Part shown: positions 8,916 through 17,297 of the stretch, in pieces
Layout of the letters: each line of letters begins with the position of its first letter
How positions within the stretch are numbered: the stretch's first letter is position 1
Translations under genes and position numbers: made by a program
NCBI RefSeq assembly: GCF_900113865.1
Contig: NZ_FOQY01000002.1
Location: 434,001-498,000 of the forward strand
DNA: 64,000 nt
Source of the DNA: Streptosporangium canum
GTDB taxonomy: Bacteria; Actinomycetota; Actinomycetes; Streptosporangiales; Streptosporangiaceae
Direction of reading: 5' to 3'
Notes under the pieces: model-generated
Databases searched by the model: none
What the model was told of the DNA's origin: nothing
The model's input: the letters and a program-made list of their open reading frames with translations, nothing else

Positions 8916-9208
8916 CTCGCCTCCCATGTCACGTCTGATCTGCCCCAGCGTGCCGAAAATCACGCACCGTATGTGGCCTGTAGCAGTCCGCTCTTACAGA
9001 CCTGTTATCAGGACCACGGGGCGAACCCATGCGAATGCCCGCAAAGGTCCAGCGAGGGGCTGGACTCCGGGGTTAAGAAACCCGGGAACAGCCGTTGGCG
9101 CTGAGAACGATCTTGTGCGGCGTGCGACGTCCGGCTTCGGTGTGTGATCGGGCCGGCTTCGAGATCCAGACAGCTGGTGTGATCGTCGCTTTGATGGTGA
9201 TCAGTGAC

Positions 9209-9394
9209 ATGTCTGCCGTTGTCGCCCATGCCTGCGGGTTTTTGTCTGATGACCAGGTCAGGGCGTATACGGCGTTCGAGGAGCCGCCGTCACTGCCGGA
9301 TCTGGAGAAGTCCTTCTTCCTGGATGCCCTCGACCTGTTCGCGCTGCTGGCGCAATCCCCGGGCACGGCGAATCATCCGCTGTGCCCGGCCTGA
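9209..9394 (+). pseudogene. N-terminal remnant of a Tn3-family transposase
   Basis: Plus-strand codons read CGFLSDDQVRAYTAFEEPPS and then DLEKSFFLDALDLFALLAQ. This parallels the N terminus of the Tn3-family transposase elsewhere in the window ([39 protein letters not shown]). The frame stops about 60 residues in, so only the first part of a ~900-residue transposase survives. No inverted repeat was identified at its edges. It marks an old transposon beside the first XRE module. Confidence 0.55.
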
Positions 9395-9420
9395 CTGCGC
9401 CGGTTGCGGGTCGGCGCGCT

Positions 9421-10320
9421 TCAGCGCGGCTGATTGGTGGGGTGTGTTGGCTGGGTGGCTGCCAGGCTGGCCAGGAGTTTGAGCCGCTCTTCGGAGGTGC
9501 TGCCCGGTTCGGCGGTGTAGATGGTGAGGTCGCACACCGTCCGGTTGGACATGGGCAGGTTGAGGGACTGGTAAATCAGCTCCAGGTCGCCGACCTGGGG
9601 GTGCCATAGCCGCTTGCTGCCCTCGTGGTGGATGCGGACGTCGTGGGCGGCCCACTGGCTGCGGAACTCGGTGCTGAGCGTGGACAACTCGCCGACGAGG
9701 TCGCGCAGGGCCCGGTCGTGGGGCTCGCGTCCGGCTTCGGCGCGCAGCAGCGCGGCGGTGGCGACGGCGGCCGCGTCCCAGTCGACGAAGAACTGCTGGG
9801 AGCCCGGGTCGAGGAAGATGTAGCGGGCGATGTTGGCGCGGCCGTGCTGCGCGGTGGTGGGGCTGTCGAAGACCGGCGCGTGCAAGGCCCGGGCCAGCGC
9901 ATTGCCGGCGACGATGTCCTGGCGGCCGTTGCGCACGAACGCCGCGGACATGGTCATGGAGTCCAGCAGCCACTGGACCCGGGGCGGGACCTGGACGTCC
10001 TTGCGGCGCGAGGGTGCGCGGCGGGCGGGCCGGGCGGCGCGGGCCAGGTCGAACAGGTAGGTGCGTTCGTCCTGGTCCAGCCGCAGGGCCTGGGCGACCG
10101 CGTCGAGCACGTCTTCGGACACGCCGCTGATGTGGCCCTTCTCCAGCCGGGTGTACCACTCGGTGCTCACACCGGCCAGCACCGCGACCTCTTCGCGGCG
10201 CAACCCGGGGACCCGGCGCCGACCACTGGTGGGCAGCCCGACCTGCTCCGAGGTGAGCTTGGCGCGCCGGGTGGCGAGGAAGTCCCGGATCTGGTCGCGG
10301 TGGTCGGGCCGGTGGTCCAT
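9421..10320 (-). CDS. XRE-family regulator with MmyB-like ligand-binding domain (module 1)
   Basis: A 299-residue protein. The helix-turn-helix lies at residues ~10-80 (VPGLRREEVAVLAGVSTEWY, then RLEKGHISGVSEDVLDAVA). The MmyB-like ligand-binding domain spans ~100-280, with RNGRQDIVAGNALARAL, RYIFLDPGSQQFF, HHEGSKRLWHPQVGDLEL and YTAEPGSTSEERLKLLASL. The ATG at 10320 is preferred to a GTG at 10329. It is clearly paralogous to the regulator at 27865-28767. It is divergent from an MFS exporter, with an operator-like element shared by the two modules in between. The ligand is unknown. Confidence 0.92.
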   Translation of the reverse strand: MDHRPDHRDQIRDFLATRRAKLTSEQVGLPTSGRRRVPGLRREEVAVLAGVSTEWYTRLEKGHISGVSEDVLDAVAQALRLDQDERTYLFDLARAARPARRAPSRRKDVQVPPRVQWLLDSMTMSAAFVRNGRQDIVAGNALARALHAPVFDSPTTAQHGRANIARYIFLDPGSQQFFVDWDAAAVATAALLRAEAGREPHDRALRDLVGELSTLSTEFRSQWAAHDVRIHHEGSKRLWHPQVGDLELIYQSLNLPMSNRTVCDLTIYTAEPGSTSEERLKLLASLAATQPTHPTNQPR

Positions 10321-10363
10321 GCCCTCCACGGTAGTCGCAGGGTTCGCGCAGGTGGCGGGGGTA

Positions 10364-10395
10364 AGGGGGTTGAGCTTGTCCCCCCTATAAACGCG
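10364..10395. promoter_or_regulatory. Operator-like element of XRE/MmyB module 1
   Basis: AGGGGG at 10364-10369 and CCCCCT at 10381-10386 form an inverted repeat, followed by ATAAACGCG. The same order (AGGGGG, TyGAGsTTGTC, CCCCC, ATAAACGCG) occurs at 28791-28820 in front of the paralogous regulator. Conservation of the intergenic element along with the protein supports a shared binding site. Confidence 0.6.
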
Positions 10396-10469
10396 CTCTG
10401 CCTCGCGCGCGGCCAGGCAGGTTTCCTGGGATCAGCACGTTGAACGCGACCTGCGATACGGAGATGGAC

Positions 10470-11852
10470 ATGAGTACGCGCGAAGAAGTCGTCGAGCGGG
10501 CCGCCGGCGCGGGTGACGCCGGGGCGCTCGGCGAGCGCGGGCAGTCGCCCGTGCGGCTCCCGCTGGTGGTCTATGTGCTGGCGGTGGGCACCTTCTTGAT
10601 GCTCACGACCGAGTTCGTGGTCGCGGGCTTGCTGCCGGAGATCGCCGGCGACCTGCGGGTGAGCGTGCCTCAGGCGGGACTGCTGATCACGGTGTTCGCG
10701 GCCGGGATGATCATCGGCGCGCCGGTGATGGCGATGCTGACGCTGCGGCTGCCCAGGCGGCTGACGCTGATGCTGACCCTGGGCGTGTTCGCGGCCGGGC
10801 ATCTCATCGTCGCGGTCGGCTCCAGCTTCGCGCTGCTGCTGGCGGCGCGGTTTGTGACGGCGCTGGCGACCGGCGCGTTCTGGGCGGTGGCCAACGTGGC
10901 CGCCAGCCGCGCCGCGGGTCCTGCCGCGAGCACCCGCGCCTTGGGCCTGGTGGGTGCCGGAGGCATGCTCGCCAACGTCGTCGGGGTGCCGATCGGCGCG
11001 TTCGCCGGGCAACTGATGGGCTGGCGGGGCCCGTTCTGGGCGCTGGCGGTCCTGGCGGTGGCGGCCGCCTTCCTGATCGCCCGCACCCTCCCGCACGACG
11101 GCGGCGATCATCGGGCGGTGTCGGTGTGGTCGGAGGTGGCGGCCCTGCGCTCGGGGCGGCTGTGGCTGGTGCTGGCCGCCTGCGCGACCACGACCGGCGG
11201 GGTGCTGTCGGCCTACTCCTACATCGCGCCGCTGCTGACCGGCCGGGCCGGTATCGCGGCCGGGCTCGTGCCGCTGGTGCTTGTCGGCTTCGGCGTCGGA
11301 GCCCTGGCGGGCTCGCTGGCCGGGGGCCGGCTCGGGGACGCCCGCCCGCACACCACGACGATCGCGGCGGCCGCGGGCGCCACCGTCTTGCTGCCGGCGA
11401 TCTGCCTGCTGTCGACGCACGCCGGGGCCACGGTCGTTCTGGTCGCGCTGCTGGGATTCTTCGGGCTCGGCGCCAACCCGGTGCTGATCTCCCTGTCGGT
11501 CCGCTTCGCCGGTGACGCGCCCACCCTGGCCTCCGCCTTGAGCGTCTCGGCGTTCAATGTCGGCACCGCGGCCGGGTCCTGGATCGCCGGGCGCGCCCTC
11601 GACTCCACGCTCGGCGCCACCGGCCCCGCCGTGGTGGGAGCCGCCATCGCCGTGCTGACCCTGATCCCCACGATCACCATCGCCGTCATCCAGCGCCGCC
11701 GCTCTGCGTCACCCGCGCACCAGCTCCCCGCTACCGGGTGTATGGCCAGGTCAGCCGGGGATGGGGTGGGGAGCCAAGACGCTCGAACGAGCCCGCGTGA
11801 TGGTCCGGGGCTCCTGCCCCGTCGCCACCACCTGAGACACACAACCATCTGA
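10470..11852 (+). CDS. MFS drug/sugar efflux transporter (Cmx/AraJ-like)
   Basis: About 460 residues with 12 predicted membrane helices. The start helix is VVYVLAVGTFLMLTTEFVVA and the first loop is LLPEIAGDLRVSVPQAG, as in the AraJ/Cmx family of 12-helix proton-driven exporters. The ATG at 10470 has GGAG six bases upstream; an ATG at 10464 is in frame but too close to it. The C-terminal ~55 residues after QRRRSASPAHQ are hydrophilic and beyond the usual family length. The gene is divergent from the XRE/MmyB regulator and 15 bp ahead of the alcohol dehydrogenase, so all three likely form one regulated unit. The substrate is unknown. Confidence 0.88.
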   Translation: MSTREEVVERAAGAGDAGALGERGQSPVRLPLVVYVLAVGTFLMLTTEFVVAGLLPEIAGDLRVSVPQAGLLITVFAAGMIIGAPVMAMLTLRLPRRLTLMLTLGVFAAGHLIVAVGSSFALLLAARFVTALATGAFWAVANVAASRAAGPAASTRALGLVGAGGMLANVVGVPIGAFAGQLMGWRGPFWALAVLAVAAAFLIARTLPHDGGDHRAVSVWSEVAALRSGRLWLVLAACATTTGGVLSAYSYIAPLLTGRAGIAAGLVPLVLVGFGVGALAGSLAGGRLGDARPHTTTIAAAAGATVLLPAICLLSTHAGATVVLVALLGFFGLGANPVLISLSVRFAGDAPTLASALSVSAFNVGTAAGSWIAGRALDSTLGATGPAVVGAAIAVLTLIPTITIAVIQRRRSASPAHQLPATGCMARSAGDGVGSQDARTSPRDGPGLLPRRHHLRHTTI

Positions 11853-11867
11853 AACGGAGAACTTCTG

Positions 11868-12911
11868 ATGCGTGCAACCATGATGTACGGCGCCGGCGAT
11901 GTCCGGGTCGAGCAGGTGCCGGATTCGGTCGTCAAGCTGCCCACCGACGCGCTGGTCCGCGTCACCGCGTCCTGCGTCTGCGGCAGCGACCTGTGGCCCT
12001 ACAGCTCGATGAAGCCGGAAGACGGCCCCGCCCGGATGGGGCACGAGTTCATCGGCATCGTCGAGGACACCGGCCCGGAGGTGACCACCCTCAAGCGGGG
12101 CGACCTGGTCGTGGCACCGTTCGCCATCTCCGACAACACCTGCCAGTTCTGCCGCGAGGGCCTGCACACCTCCTGCGCCCACCCGCAGGCCAACTTCTGG
12201 GACGGCGAACCGGACGAGGGCGGCCAGGCCGAAGCGGTCCGCGTCCCGCTCGCCGACGGCACCCTGGTCAAGCTGCCCGTCGAAGCGGACTCGGCCCTCA
12301 TGCCGTCCTTACTGACGCTCTCGGACGTGTTCGGCACTGGCCACCACGCCGCCGTGGCCGGCGGCGTCAACCCGCGCACCCGCGTCACCGTGATCGGTGA
12401 CGGAGCCGTGGGCCTGCTGGCGGTCCTGTCGGCCAAGAGACTGGGCGCCGAGCAGATCATCCTGATGGGACGCCACCAGGCCCGCATCGACCTCGGCCGC
12501 GAGTTCGGCGCCACCGACATCGTCTCCGCCCGTGGTGAGGAAGGCATCGCGCAGGTGCGCGAACTCACCGGCGGGCACGGCACCCACGTGGTCCTGGAGG
12601 CCGTCGGCACCATGCCCGCCTACCGGCAGGCCCTCGGCGTCGTCCGTCCGGGCGGCGTCATCAGCCGCGTCGGCGTCCCGCAGTACGAAGACGCGCCGAT
12701 CGGCATGGGCAGCCTGTTCCGCCCCAACCTGCGCCTGGCCGGCGGACCCGCCCCGGTCCGCGCCTACATCGAAGAACTGATGCCCGACATCCTCAACGGC
12801 AGCATCGAACCGGGCAAGGTCTTCGACGCCACCACCGACCTCGACGGCGTCCCGGCCGGCTACCAGGACATGGCCGACCGCAAGAGCCTCAAGGTCCTCA
12901 TCAAGCCCTGA
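11868..12911 (+). CDS. Zinc-dependent alcohol dehydrogenase family protein (module 1 copy)
   Basis: A 347-residue zinc MDR enzyme. The catalytic-zinc motif is CVCGSDLWPY near residue 37 with the partner GHEFIG near 62. A reduced structural-zinc loop (DNTCQFCREGLHTSC) has three cysteines instead of four. The NAD-binding motif is VIGDGAVGLLAVLSAKRLGA near 175. It is closest within the window to the enzyme at 31068-32090, with which it shares CVCGSDLWPY, GDGAVGL, FGATDIV and LAGGPAPVR/LHGGPAPVR. It follows the MFS gene by 15 bp. The substrate is not determinable. Confidence 0.92.
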   Translation: MRATMMYGAGDVRVEQVPDSVVKLPTDALVRVTASCVCGSDLWPYSSMKPEDGPARMGHEFIGIVEDTGPEVTTLKRGDLVVAPFAISDNTCQFCREGLHTSCAHPQANFWDGEPDEGGQAEAVRVPLADGTLVKLPVEADSALMPSLLTLSDVFGTGHHAAVAGGVNPRTRVTVIGDGAVGLLAVLSAKRLGAEQIILMGRHQARIDLGREFGATDIVSARGEEGIAQVRELTGGHGTHVVLEAVGTMPAYRQALGVVRPGGVISRVGVPQYEDAPIGMGSLFRPNLRLAGGPAPVRAYIEELMPDILNGSIEPGKVFDATTDLDGVPAGYQDMADRKSLKVLIKP

Positions 12912-13039
12912 TCTCCCGGGCACGACAGGACGGGGCAGGCCTGGCCCGCACCCCCGTCCTGGGCGGACCTGACGCCTTCCCGGGTCCGGGAGGCGCTCGC
13001 GGGCCTGCGCGCAACCGTCGCCGGTCCGCTGATGCCGGA

Positions 13040-13230
13040 GTGTTCCGCAGATGTGCCCGAGGGGGCTGGGGCCTGATCACCTACCCACAGATCGCCGGCC
13101 ATGTCGCAGAGGTCGGTTCCGCCGTCACCGACGAGGCCATGCTGTCCATAGCCCTGCACCTGCGCGACATCGCCGCCGTCATCACCAAGGGGAGGAAGAA
13201 GGGCCGGCCCCTCTCCGGATTGAGTGGCTG
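13040..13230 (+). pseudogene. Possible remnant of a threonine-dehydratase-like PLP enzyme
   Basis: One frame reads GLITYPQIAGHVAEVGSAVT and then DEAMLSIALHLRDIAAVI. This vaguely parallels the region of threonine/serine dehydratases after the glycine loop (LTFPIIRDHVAEIV...). There is no complete domain. The rest of the 400-bp gap between the alcohol dehydrogenase and the esterase shows nothing else I can support. The resemblance is weak. Confidence 0.25.
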
Positions 13231-13310
13231 GAGGAGAGCTGCTCCCGAAGCGGGAAGGTCTTCCCCGCAGGGCAGGAGAGGTCGGGCGGCTCACGACGGG
13301 GCCGGCACCG

Positions 13311-14663
13311 TCACGGCTTCAGCTTGTCGGCCTCCCGGACATCATGAAGGTGGATGAGGACGTCGAAGGAGCGGGCGGCCGCGAGGTCGGCGAGCGGGTG
13401 GGGGTACTGCGTGCCGATGTTGCGCGTGGGGCGGGCGACGTCCAGCCAGGCGCGCGCCGCGGCCGGGGCGTTGCGGATGTCGAGGTAGTAGTCCCGGTAA
13501 CGGATCTTGTCGAGGGTGTACTCGTTCATGCCGGGCTCGGCCGCGCCCACGGTGAACTTCTTCCAGTCGCCACCGAGAGCGGTGTCCTTCGACAGGAAGG
13601 AGCCCTGGTTGAAGGTGAAGCCGACCGGGAGATACTTCTTGCCCAGTGCGTCGCGCAGGAACGACCCCTGCGTCTTGGGATACAGCTTGGGATCGCCGGC
13701 CGCGTATCCGACGTGGTCGTTCTGCGCCGACAGAAGGATCTTGTCGCCGGTGCGCCGCTGCCACCAGGTGATGTTCTGGGCCATCACCTGGTCACGGAAG
13801 CGCTGGAAGGTGGCAAGCGAGCCCGGGTCTTTGACGTCTATGGTGAGGAATTTGGCGGTCTGGGCGATGGATCGGGCGTTCTGCTCGGCCCATTCGAACT
13901 CGTCTCCGCCGGGGCCCTTCTGGCTGCTGATCAGTTCCAGAGCCTGCTGTGCCTTGGCGGCGAGCTGCTGTCGTTCCGTGAGCGGCTTGCCCAGGTAGGC
14001 GAAGACGTCGTCGATCGGGCGCAGGCCGGTATAGAGCTCGTTGAGCTGCGGCAGCGACTCCGGGTGGTGCTTTCGCACGTAGCCGGTCACCCGGCCGAAG
14101 AACTCGTCGCTCAGTGTGGGGGCGCCGAGGTCGTCGCCCATGAAGTGGACGGTGCGGCCGGGGTGGCGGCGGTTGTAGTCCCGCATCCACTCGATGAGGC
14201 TCACGAACTCCTCGCGGTCCCACGGCGAGTTGGCCAGTGCCTCCTTCGCGATCTTGCGTGCGTCCCCCTTGCCGGTCTGGAGGTAGTCGTCGATCTGGAG
14301 TCCCGCCGACCAGCTCAGCTCCAGGGCAAAGGTGGTGAAGCCCTTCTCCTCGACGAGGTAGCGGAAGACCCGCTCCTTCATGGTGAAAAACTCGTGCGAG
14401 CCGTGGGTGGCCTCGCCGAGACCGACCACCTTGGCGTCGCCGATCATCACGCCCAGAGCTCGTAGGTCGGCCGTGTTCCTCCCGGGCTCGGTCGAGCGCA
14501 GCGGGTGCGCCGCCCGCTCCAGTGCATGGACCGGGTTCTGCTTCCCGCCGACCGTGTCGGCCAGGGCCGCCTGGGCCATAACGGGGGCGAGGACCGCTCC
14601 CATCACGATCACCGCCGTCGCCGGCAGCCGCCGTCGGCTGACACGCTTTCGGTCCATAGCCAT
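13311..14663 (-). CDS. Erythromycin-esterase-family secreted hydrolase
   Basis: A 450-residue protein with a signal peptide (MAMDRKRVSRRRLPATAVIV, then an Ala-rich cleavage region ending near QAALA). Its Ere-family core is VVGLGEATHGSHEFFTMKER followed by VEEKGFTTFALELSW. The conserved Glu-x-x-His of GEATHG and the later Glu of FALE are the metal-free catalytic residues proposed for EreA/EreB; HFMGDDLG and SAQNDHVGY motifs are also present. Ere enzymes open the macrolide lactone, but most environmental homologues are untested. The ATG at 14663 has AAGGAG nine bases upstream. An erm gene lies 37 kb away. Confidence 0.85.
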   Translation of the reverse strand: MAMDRKRVSRRRLPATAVIVMGAVLAPVMAQAALADTVGGKQNPVHALERAAHPLRSTEPGRNTADLRALGVMIGDAKVVGLGEATHGSHEFFTMKERVFRYLVEEKGFTTFALELSWSAGLQIDDYLQTGKGDARKIAKEALANSPWDREEFVSLIEWMRDYNRRHPGRTVHFMGDDLGAPTLSDEFFGRVTGYVRKHHPESLPQLNELYTGLRPIDDVFAYLGKPLTERQQLAAKAQQALELISSQKGPGGDEFEWAEQNARSIAQTAKFLTIDVKDPGSLATFQRFRDQVMAQNITWWQRRTGDKILLSAQNDHVGYAAGDPKLYPKTQGSFLRDALGKKYLPVGFTFNQGSFLSKDTALGGDWKKFTVGAAEPGMNEYTLDKIRYRDYYLDIRNAPAAARAWLDVARPTRNIGTQYPHPLADLAAARSFDVLIHLHDVREADKLKP

Positions 14664-14808
14664 GCTGTTTTACTCCTTAACCTGCCTATTGCCACGTGAG
14701 AAGGATCAGACCTCACGGTGAGATCCATACGTCGACGAGATTATGGCCACGCGAGTGCGCCTCCCATGCCGCTGACCAGCGTCTTTCGGATGAGGCGGGC
14801 TGGTGTGT

Positions 14809-14832
14809 CCGGGTAGGGCGGGCCCTACCCGG
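14809..14832. promoter_or_regulatory. 24-bp palindrome in the 517-bp gap before the ArsR-like gene
   Basis: CCGGGTAGGGC and GCCCTACCCGG are perfect 11-bp arms around two bases. The gap 14664-15180 separates two divergent genes and holds no supportable gene; a few short frames are low-complexity. The palindrome is 150 bp upstream of the esterase start and could be an operator or a short hairpin. Confidence 0.4.
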
Positions 14833-15147
14833 CGGGCCGCTACGAGCCGGCCCGGCGAGCCGCCTGGGCGGCGACGAGGTTCACGTCGAAGGCATGCGGA
14901 GTGGCGGTTTCTGTCCTCGCCCTCGTTCGGCGAGTTCGACTGAATCCTCCAACGACTTGACGACGAATGATCGGCTCGGCTGGATTCCGAAACGATCGGC
15001 AAGAGAGGCCGGGCGAGAATCCTCAGAGCGCTGACCTGGGTGAACAGGGCTTAGTGCACGATCCGGTTCCGATGTTCCCCAGACCGCGAGAGGAGGTGGG
15101 ACGGAGTCGCCGCTCGGCCGGAGCAGCCCGACAGTTTCAATAATCTT

Positions 15148-15163
15148 GACAAAAGAGATTGTC
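15148..15163. promoter_or_regulatory. Inverted repeat upstream of the ArsR-like regulator
   Basis: GACAA and TTGTC flank six bases at 15148-15163, inside a TTGACA-like -35 hexamer (15147-15152). The start codon follows at 15181. Autorepression by the encoded helix-turn-helix protein is plausible. Confidence 0.4.
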
Positions 15164-15180
15164 GGTGAGACGGTGATGGC

Positions 15181-15870
15181 ATGTTCGAAGTGGCGGTGAT
15201 CGAGGACCCGGCCGCGGCCGAGGTCTCGCTGGACCCGGTCCGCACCCGGCTCCTGGCCGAGCTGGCCGGAGGGGCCGCCTCGGCCACGATGCTGGCGGCG
15301 AAGGTCGGCCTGCCCAGACAGAAGGTGAACTACCACCTCAAGGCACTGGAGCGGCACGGCCTGGTCGAGCTGGTCGAAGAGCGCAAAAAGGGCAACGTCA
15401 CCGAGCGGGTGATGCGGGCCACGGCCGCGTCCTTCGTGATCTCGCCGACCGCGCTGGCCGCGGTCGCGCCCGACCCGGCGCGTTCGCCGGACCAGCTGTC
15501 GGCGCGCTGGCTGCTGGCCCTGGCCTCCCGGATGGTGCGCGACGTGGGCGAGCTGATCACCGGCGCCGCCAAGGCCCGCAAGAGGGTCGCGACCTTCGCG
15601 ATCGACGGCCAGGTGCGTTTCGCCTCGGCGGCCGATCGCGCCGCCTTCGCCGAGGAGCTCGCGGGCGCCGTCACCGCGCTGGTGGCCAAATACCACGACG
15701 AGACGGCCGAGGGCGGGCGCGATCACCGGGTGGTCGTCGCGGTGCATCCGAGCGTCGCCGCCCGCCCGGCCTCCAGCGGGCCGGTGCACGCCCATGCCGC
15801 CGCGGACGGCCCGGTTCAGGGCGATCCGGTCCACGACGGGCCGCTTCAGGGCGGGGCGCAGGGGCTGTAA
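15181..15870 (+). CDS. ArsR-like winged-helix transcriptional regulator
   Basis: A 229-residue protein. Its N-terminal winged helix (SLDPVRTRLLAELAGGAASA, then LPRQKVNYHLKALERHGLVE) is of the ArsR type that often sits beside SRPBCC genes. A helical domain with RWLLALASRMVRDVGEL follows. The last ~40 residues are Ala/Gly/His-rich (SGPVHAHAAADGPVQGDPVH) and look like low-complexity extension. No SRPBCC partner is adjacent here, so the target is unclear; the nearest downstream gene is convergent. Confidence 0.85.
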   Translation: MFEVAVIEDPAAAEVSLDPVRTRLLAELAGGAASATMLAAKVGLPRQKVNYHLKALERHGLVELVEERKKGNVTERVMRATAASFVISPTALAAVAPDPARSPDQLSARWLLALASRMVRDVGELITGAAKARKRVATFAIDGQVRFASAADRAAFAEELAGAVTALVAKYHDETAEGGRDHRVVVAVHPSVAARPASSGPVHAHAAADGPVQGDPVHDGPLQGGAQGL

Positions 15871-15986
15871 CCCGCCGCGAGGGTGGCAACCCCGCAGGGA
15901 CGGGCCCGGCGACCGATCTGAGACTGCCGCCGGCAGGCGCCGTCTGCGGTGGTAATCCCGCCGGAGCGATCCCTTGGGGCACGGGG

Positions 15987-17216
15987 TCACCGCCGGTGCG
16001 CGGGCCCTGCGGGTGTGGTCATCCAGGTGGTGTGCCGCGCGGCCGGCAGGAGGGCCGGGAGGTGGACCACCGCCTGGGGCCGGCCGTTCAGGTGGAGCGC
16101 GTCGAGCACGAGCAGCTCGCTCCGCCGCTGCGCGTCGTTCTGCGTGAGGACCACGAGCCAGCCGTCCCCCTCGGCGCGGCCCCGGGGGACGAAGACCGGC
16201 TGACCGGCGCGCCGGCCCGGCTCCAGCTCCCGCACCTGCGTGCCGCCGGCCGCGAGGTCGTGGCCGACCAGTGCCCGCCCGCCGGGGGCGCAGCCGAACA
16301 TCAGCTGGTGCCTGCGGCCTGCCCGCCGGGAGTCGACCGACGCCAGTGTCATGGAGTCGACCAGCGGCCGCTCCTCCGCCGCGCCGCTCCCCAGGTCGAG
16401 CGTCCACCGGTGCACCCGCGATCCGGCGGCGCCCTCGCCGCCCCGCGACGGGCCGTCGAAGGCCCGTTCGCGGCGGACGGCATCCACGACGACGCGGCCG
16501 CCGTCGTCGTAGGCGTTGACCGAATGGGACACGTAGCAGGGGTCGATCGGGAACCAGCGCGGCTCCGTCGCGTCGCCGGGCCGCCGTGAGAGCAGCCCGA
16601 TGCGCGCCGGCCGGTCCCGCCGCCAGCGGTAGGGGAAGCGGGTGCCGACCATCGCCGCCGCCCGGTGGTAGGTCACGGGCAGGTCGAACACCACGACGAA
16701 CCGGTCGGTGAGCGCGACCGCGTGCATGAGCGGCGCGCCGTCGAGGGCGAAGGACCGGGCGTCGCGGATGCCGCCGTCCGTCCCGATGGTCAGGTGCTCC
16801 GCGCAGCCCAGACCGGGATAGGTGGCGATCGTGTGCCATTCGGCCGTGACCCGGTCCTGGACCGGCAGTGCGAGGCTCACGCTCCACGGCCCGTCCGGCG
16901 GCGGAGCGGCGGGTCCGGCGGGCCGGATCCAGGCCGCGAGGTCCGGCATCCGCTCCAGCGGGTGGCCGCCGAACTCCCCGGCCGTCGTGAGGCGCCGAGC
17001 GGTGCCGCCGCCGAGCCGCACGCCGGAGAAGAGGACGGGCCCGGCGGCGGCATGCGACTGCCGCGATCCCCCGGGATACCTGCTCGCCTGCACGAACGCG
17101 CCGTCCAGGCTGGAAGGTATGACGCCGTCGACCGGCAGCGGCTCGTCGTGCGTCCGGCGGCGGGGGGCCGCGGACATGAGCGCCATGATCGGGTCGACGT
17201 GCTCCGTGACCGTCAT
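15987..17216 (-). CDS. Carotenoid oxygenase (RPE65/CCD-family)
   Basis: A 409-residue beta-propeller dioxygenase of the carotenoid cleavage family: MHAVALTDRFVVVFDLP, PCYVSHSVNAYDDGGRVVVD and DGWLVVLTQN match conserved blades. Four candidate iron-binding histidines are seen (AEHLTI, LMHAVA, VSHSVN, ARHTTW). Enzymes of this family cleave carotenoid or stilbene double bonds with non-haem Fe(II). The ATG at 17216 has GAGGAGGTG eight bases upstream. It is divergent from a TetR gene and both flank paired palindromes. No carotenoid biosynthesis genes are nearby, so the substrate is unknown. Confidence 0.88.
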   Translation of the reverse strand: MTVTEHVDPIMALMSAAPRRRTHDEPLPVDGVIPSSLDGAFVQASRYPGGSRQSHAAAGPVLFSGVRLGGGTARRLTTAGEFGGHPLERMPDLAAWIRPAGPAAPPPDGPWSVSLALPVQDRVTAEWHTIATYPGLGCAEHLTIGTDGGIRDARSFALDGAPLMHAVALTDRFVVVFDLPVTYHRAAAMVGTRFPYRWRRDRPARIGLLSRRPGDATEPRWFPIDPCYVSHSVNAYDDGGRVVVDAVRRERAFDGPSRGGEGAAGSRVHRWTLDLGSGAAEERPLVDSMTLASVDSRRAGRRHQLMFGCAPGGRALVGHDLAAGGTQVRELEPGRRAGQPVFVPRGRAEGDGWLVVLTQNDAQRRSELLVLDALHLNGRPQAVVHLPALLPAARHTTWMTTPAGPAHRR

Positions 17217-17249
17217 ATCGGGCACCTCCTCGTGAGGCTCGGCAGTTAG

Positions 17250-17283
17250 CATAACGCTGTTATGTTAAAAATAACGATGTTAT
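17250..17283. promoter_or_regulatory. Paired TetR operators between carotenoid oxygenase and TetR
   Basis: CATAACGCTGTTATG at 17250-17264 and ATAACGATGTTAT at 17271-17283 are palindromes with three-base centres, set about 20 bp apart. They lie between the divergent starts at 17216 and 17298. An ATG at 17262 falls inside the first site, which argues for the GTG at 17298 as the TetR start. Confidence 0.75.
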
Positions 17284-17297
17284 GCAATACTGTCAAG

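Noticed and set aside
13040..13230. A functional gene after the module 1 alcohol dehydrogenase
   Set aside because: Only a short PLP-enzyme-like stretch without start or complete domain; kept as a weak remnant only.
14881..16887. A 668-codon minus-strand frame
   Set aside because: It runs across the ArsR-like gene and part of the carotenoid oxygenase in the wrong frame and shows no domain.
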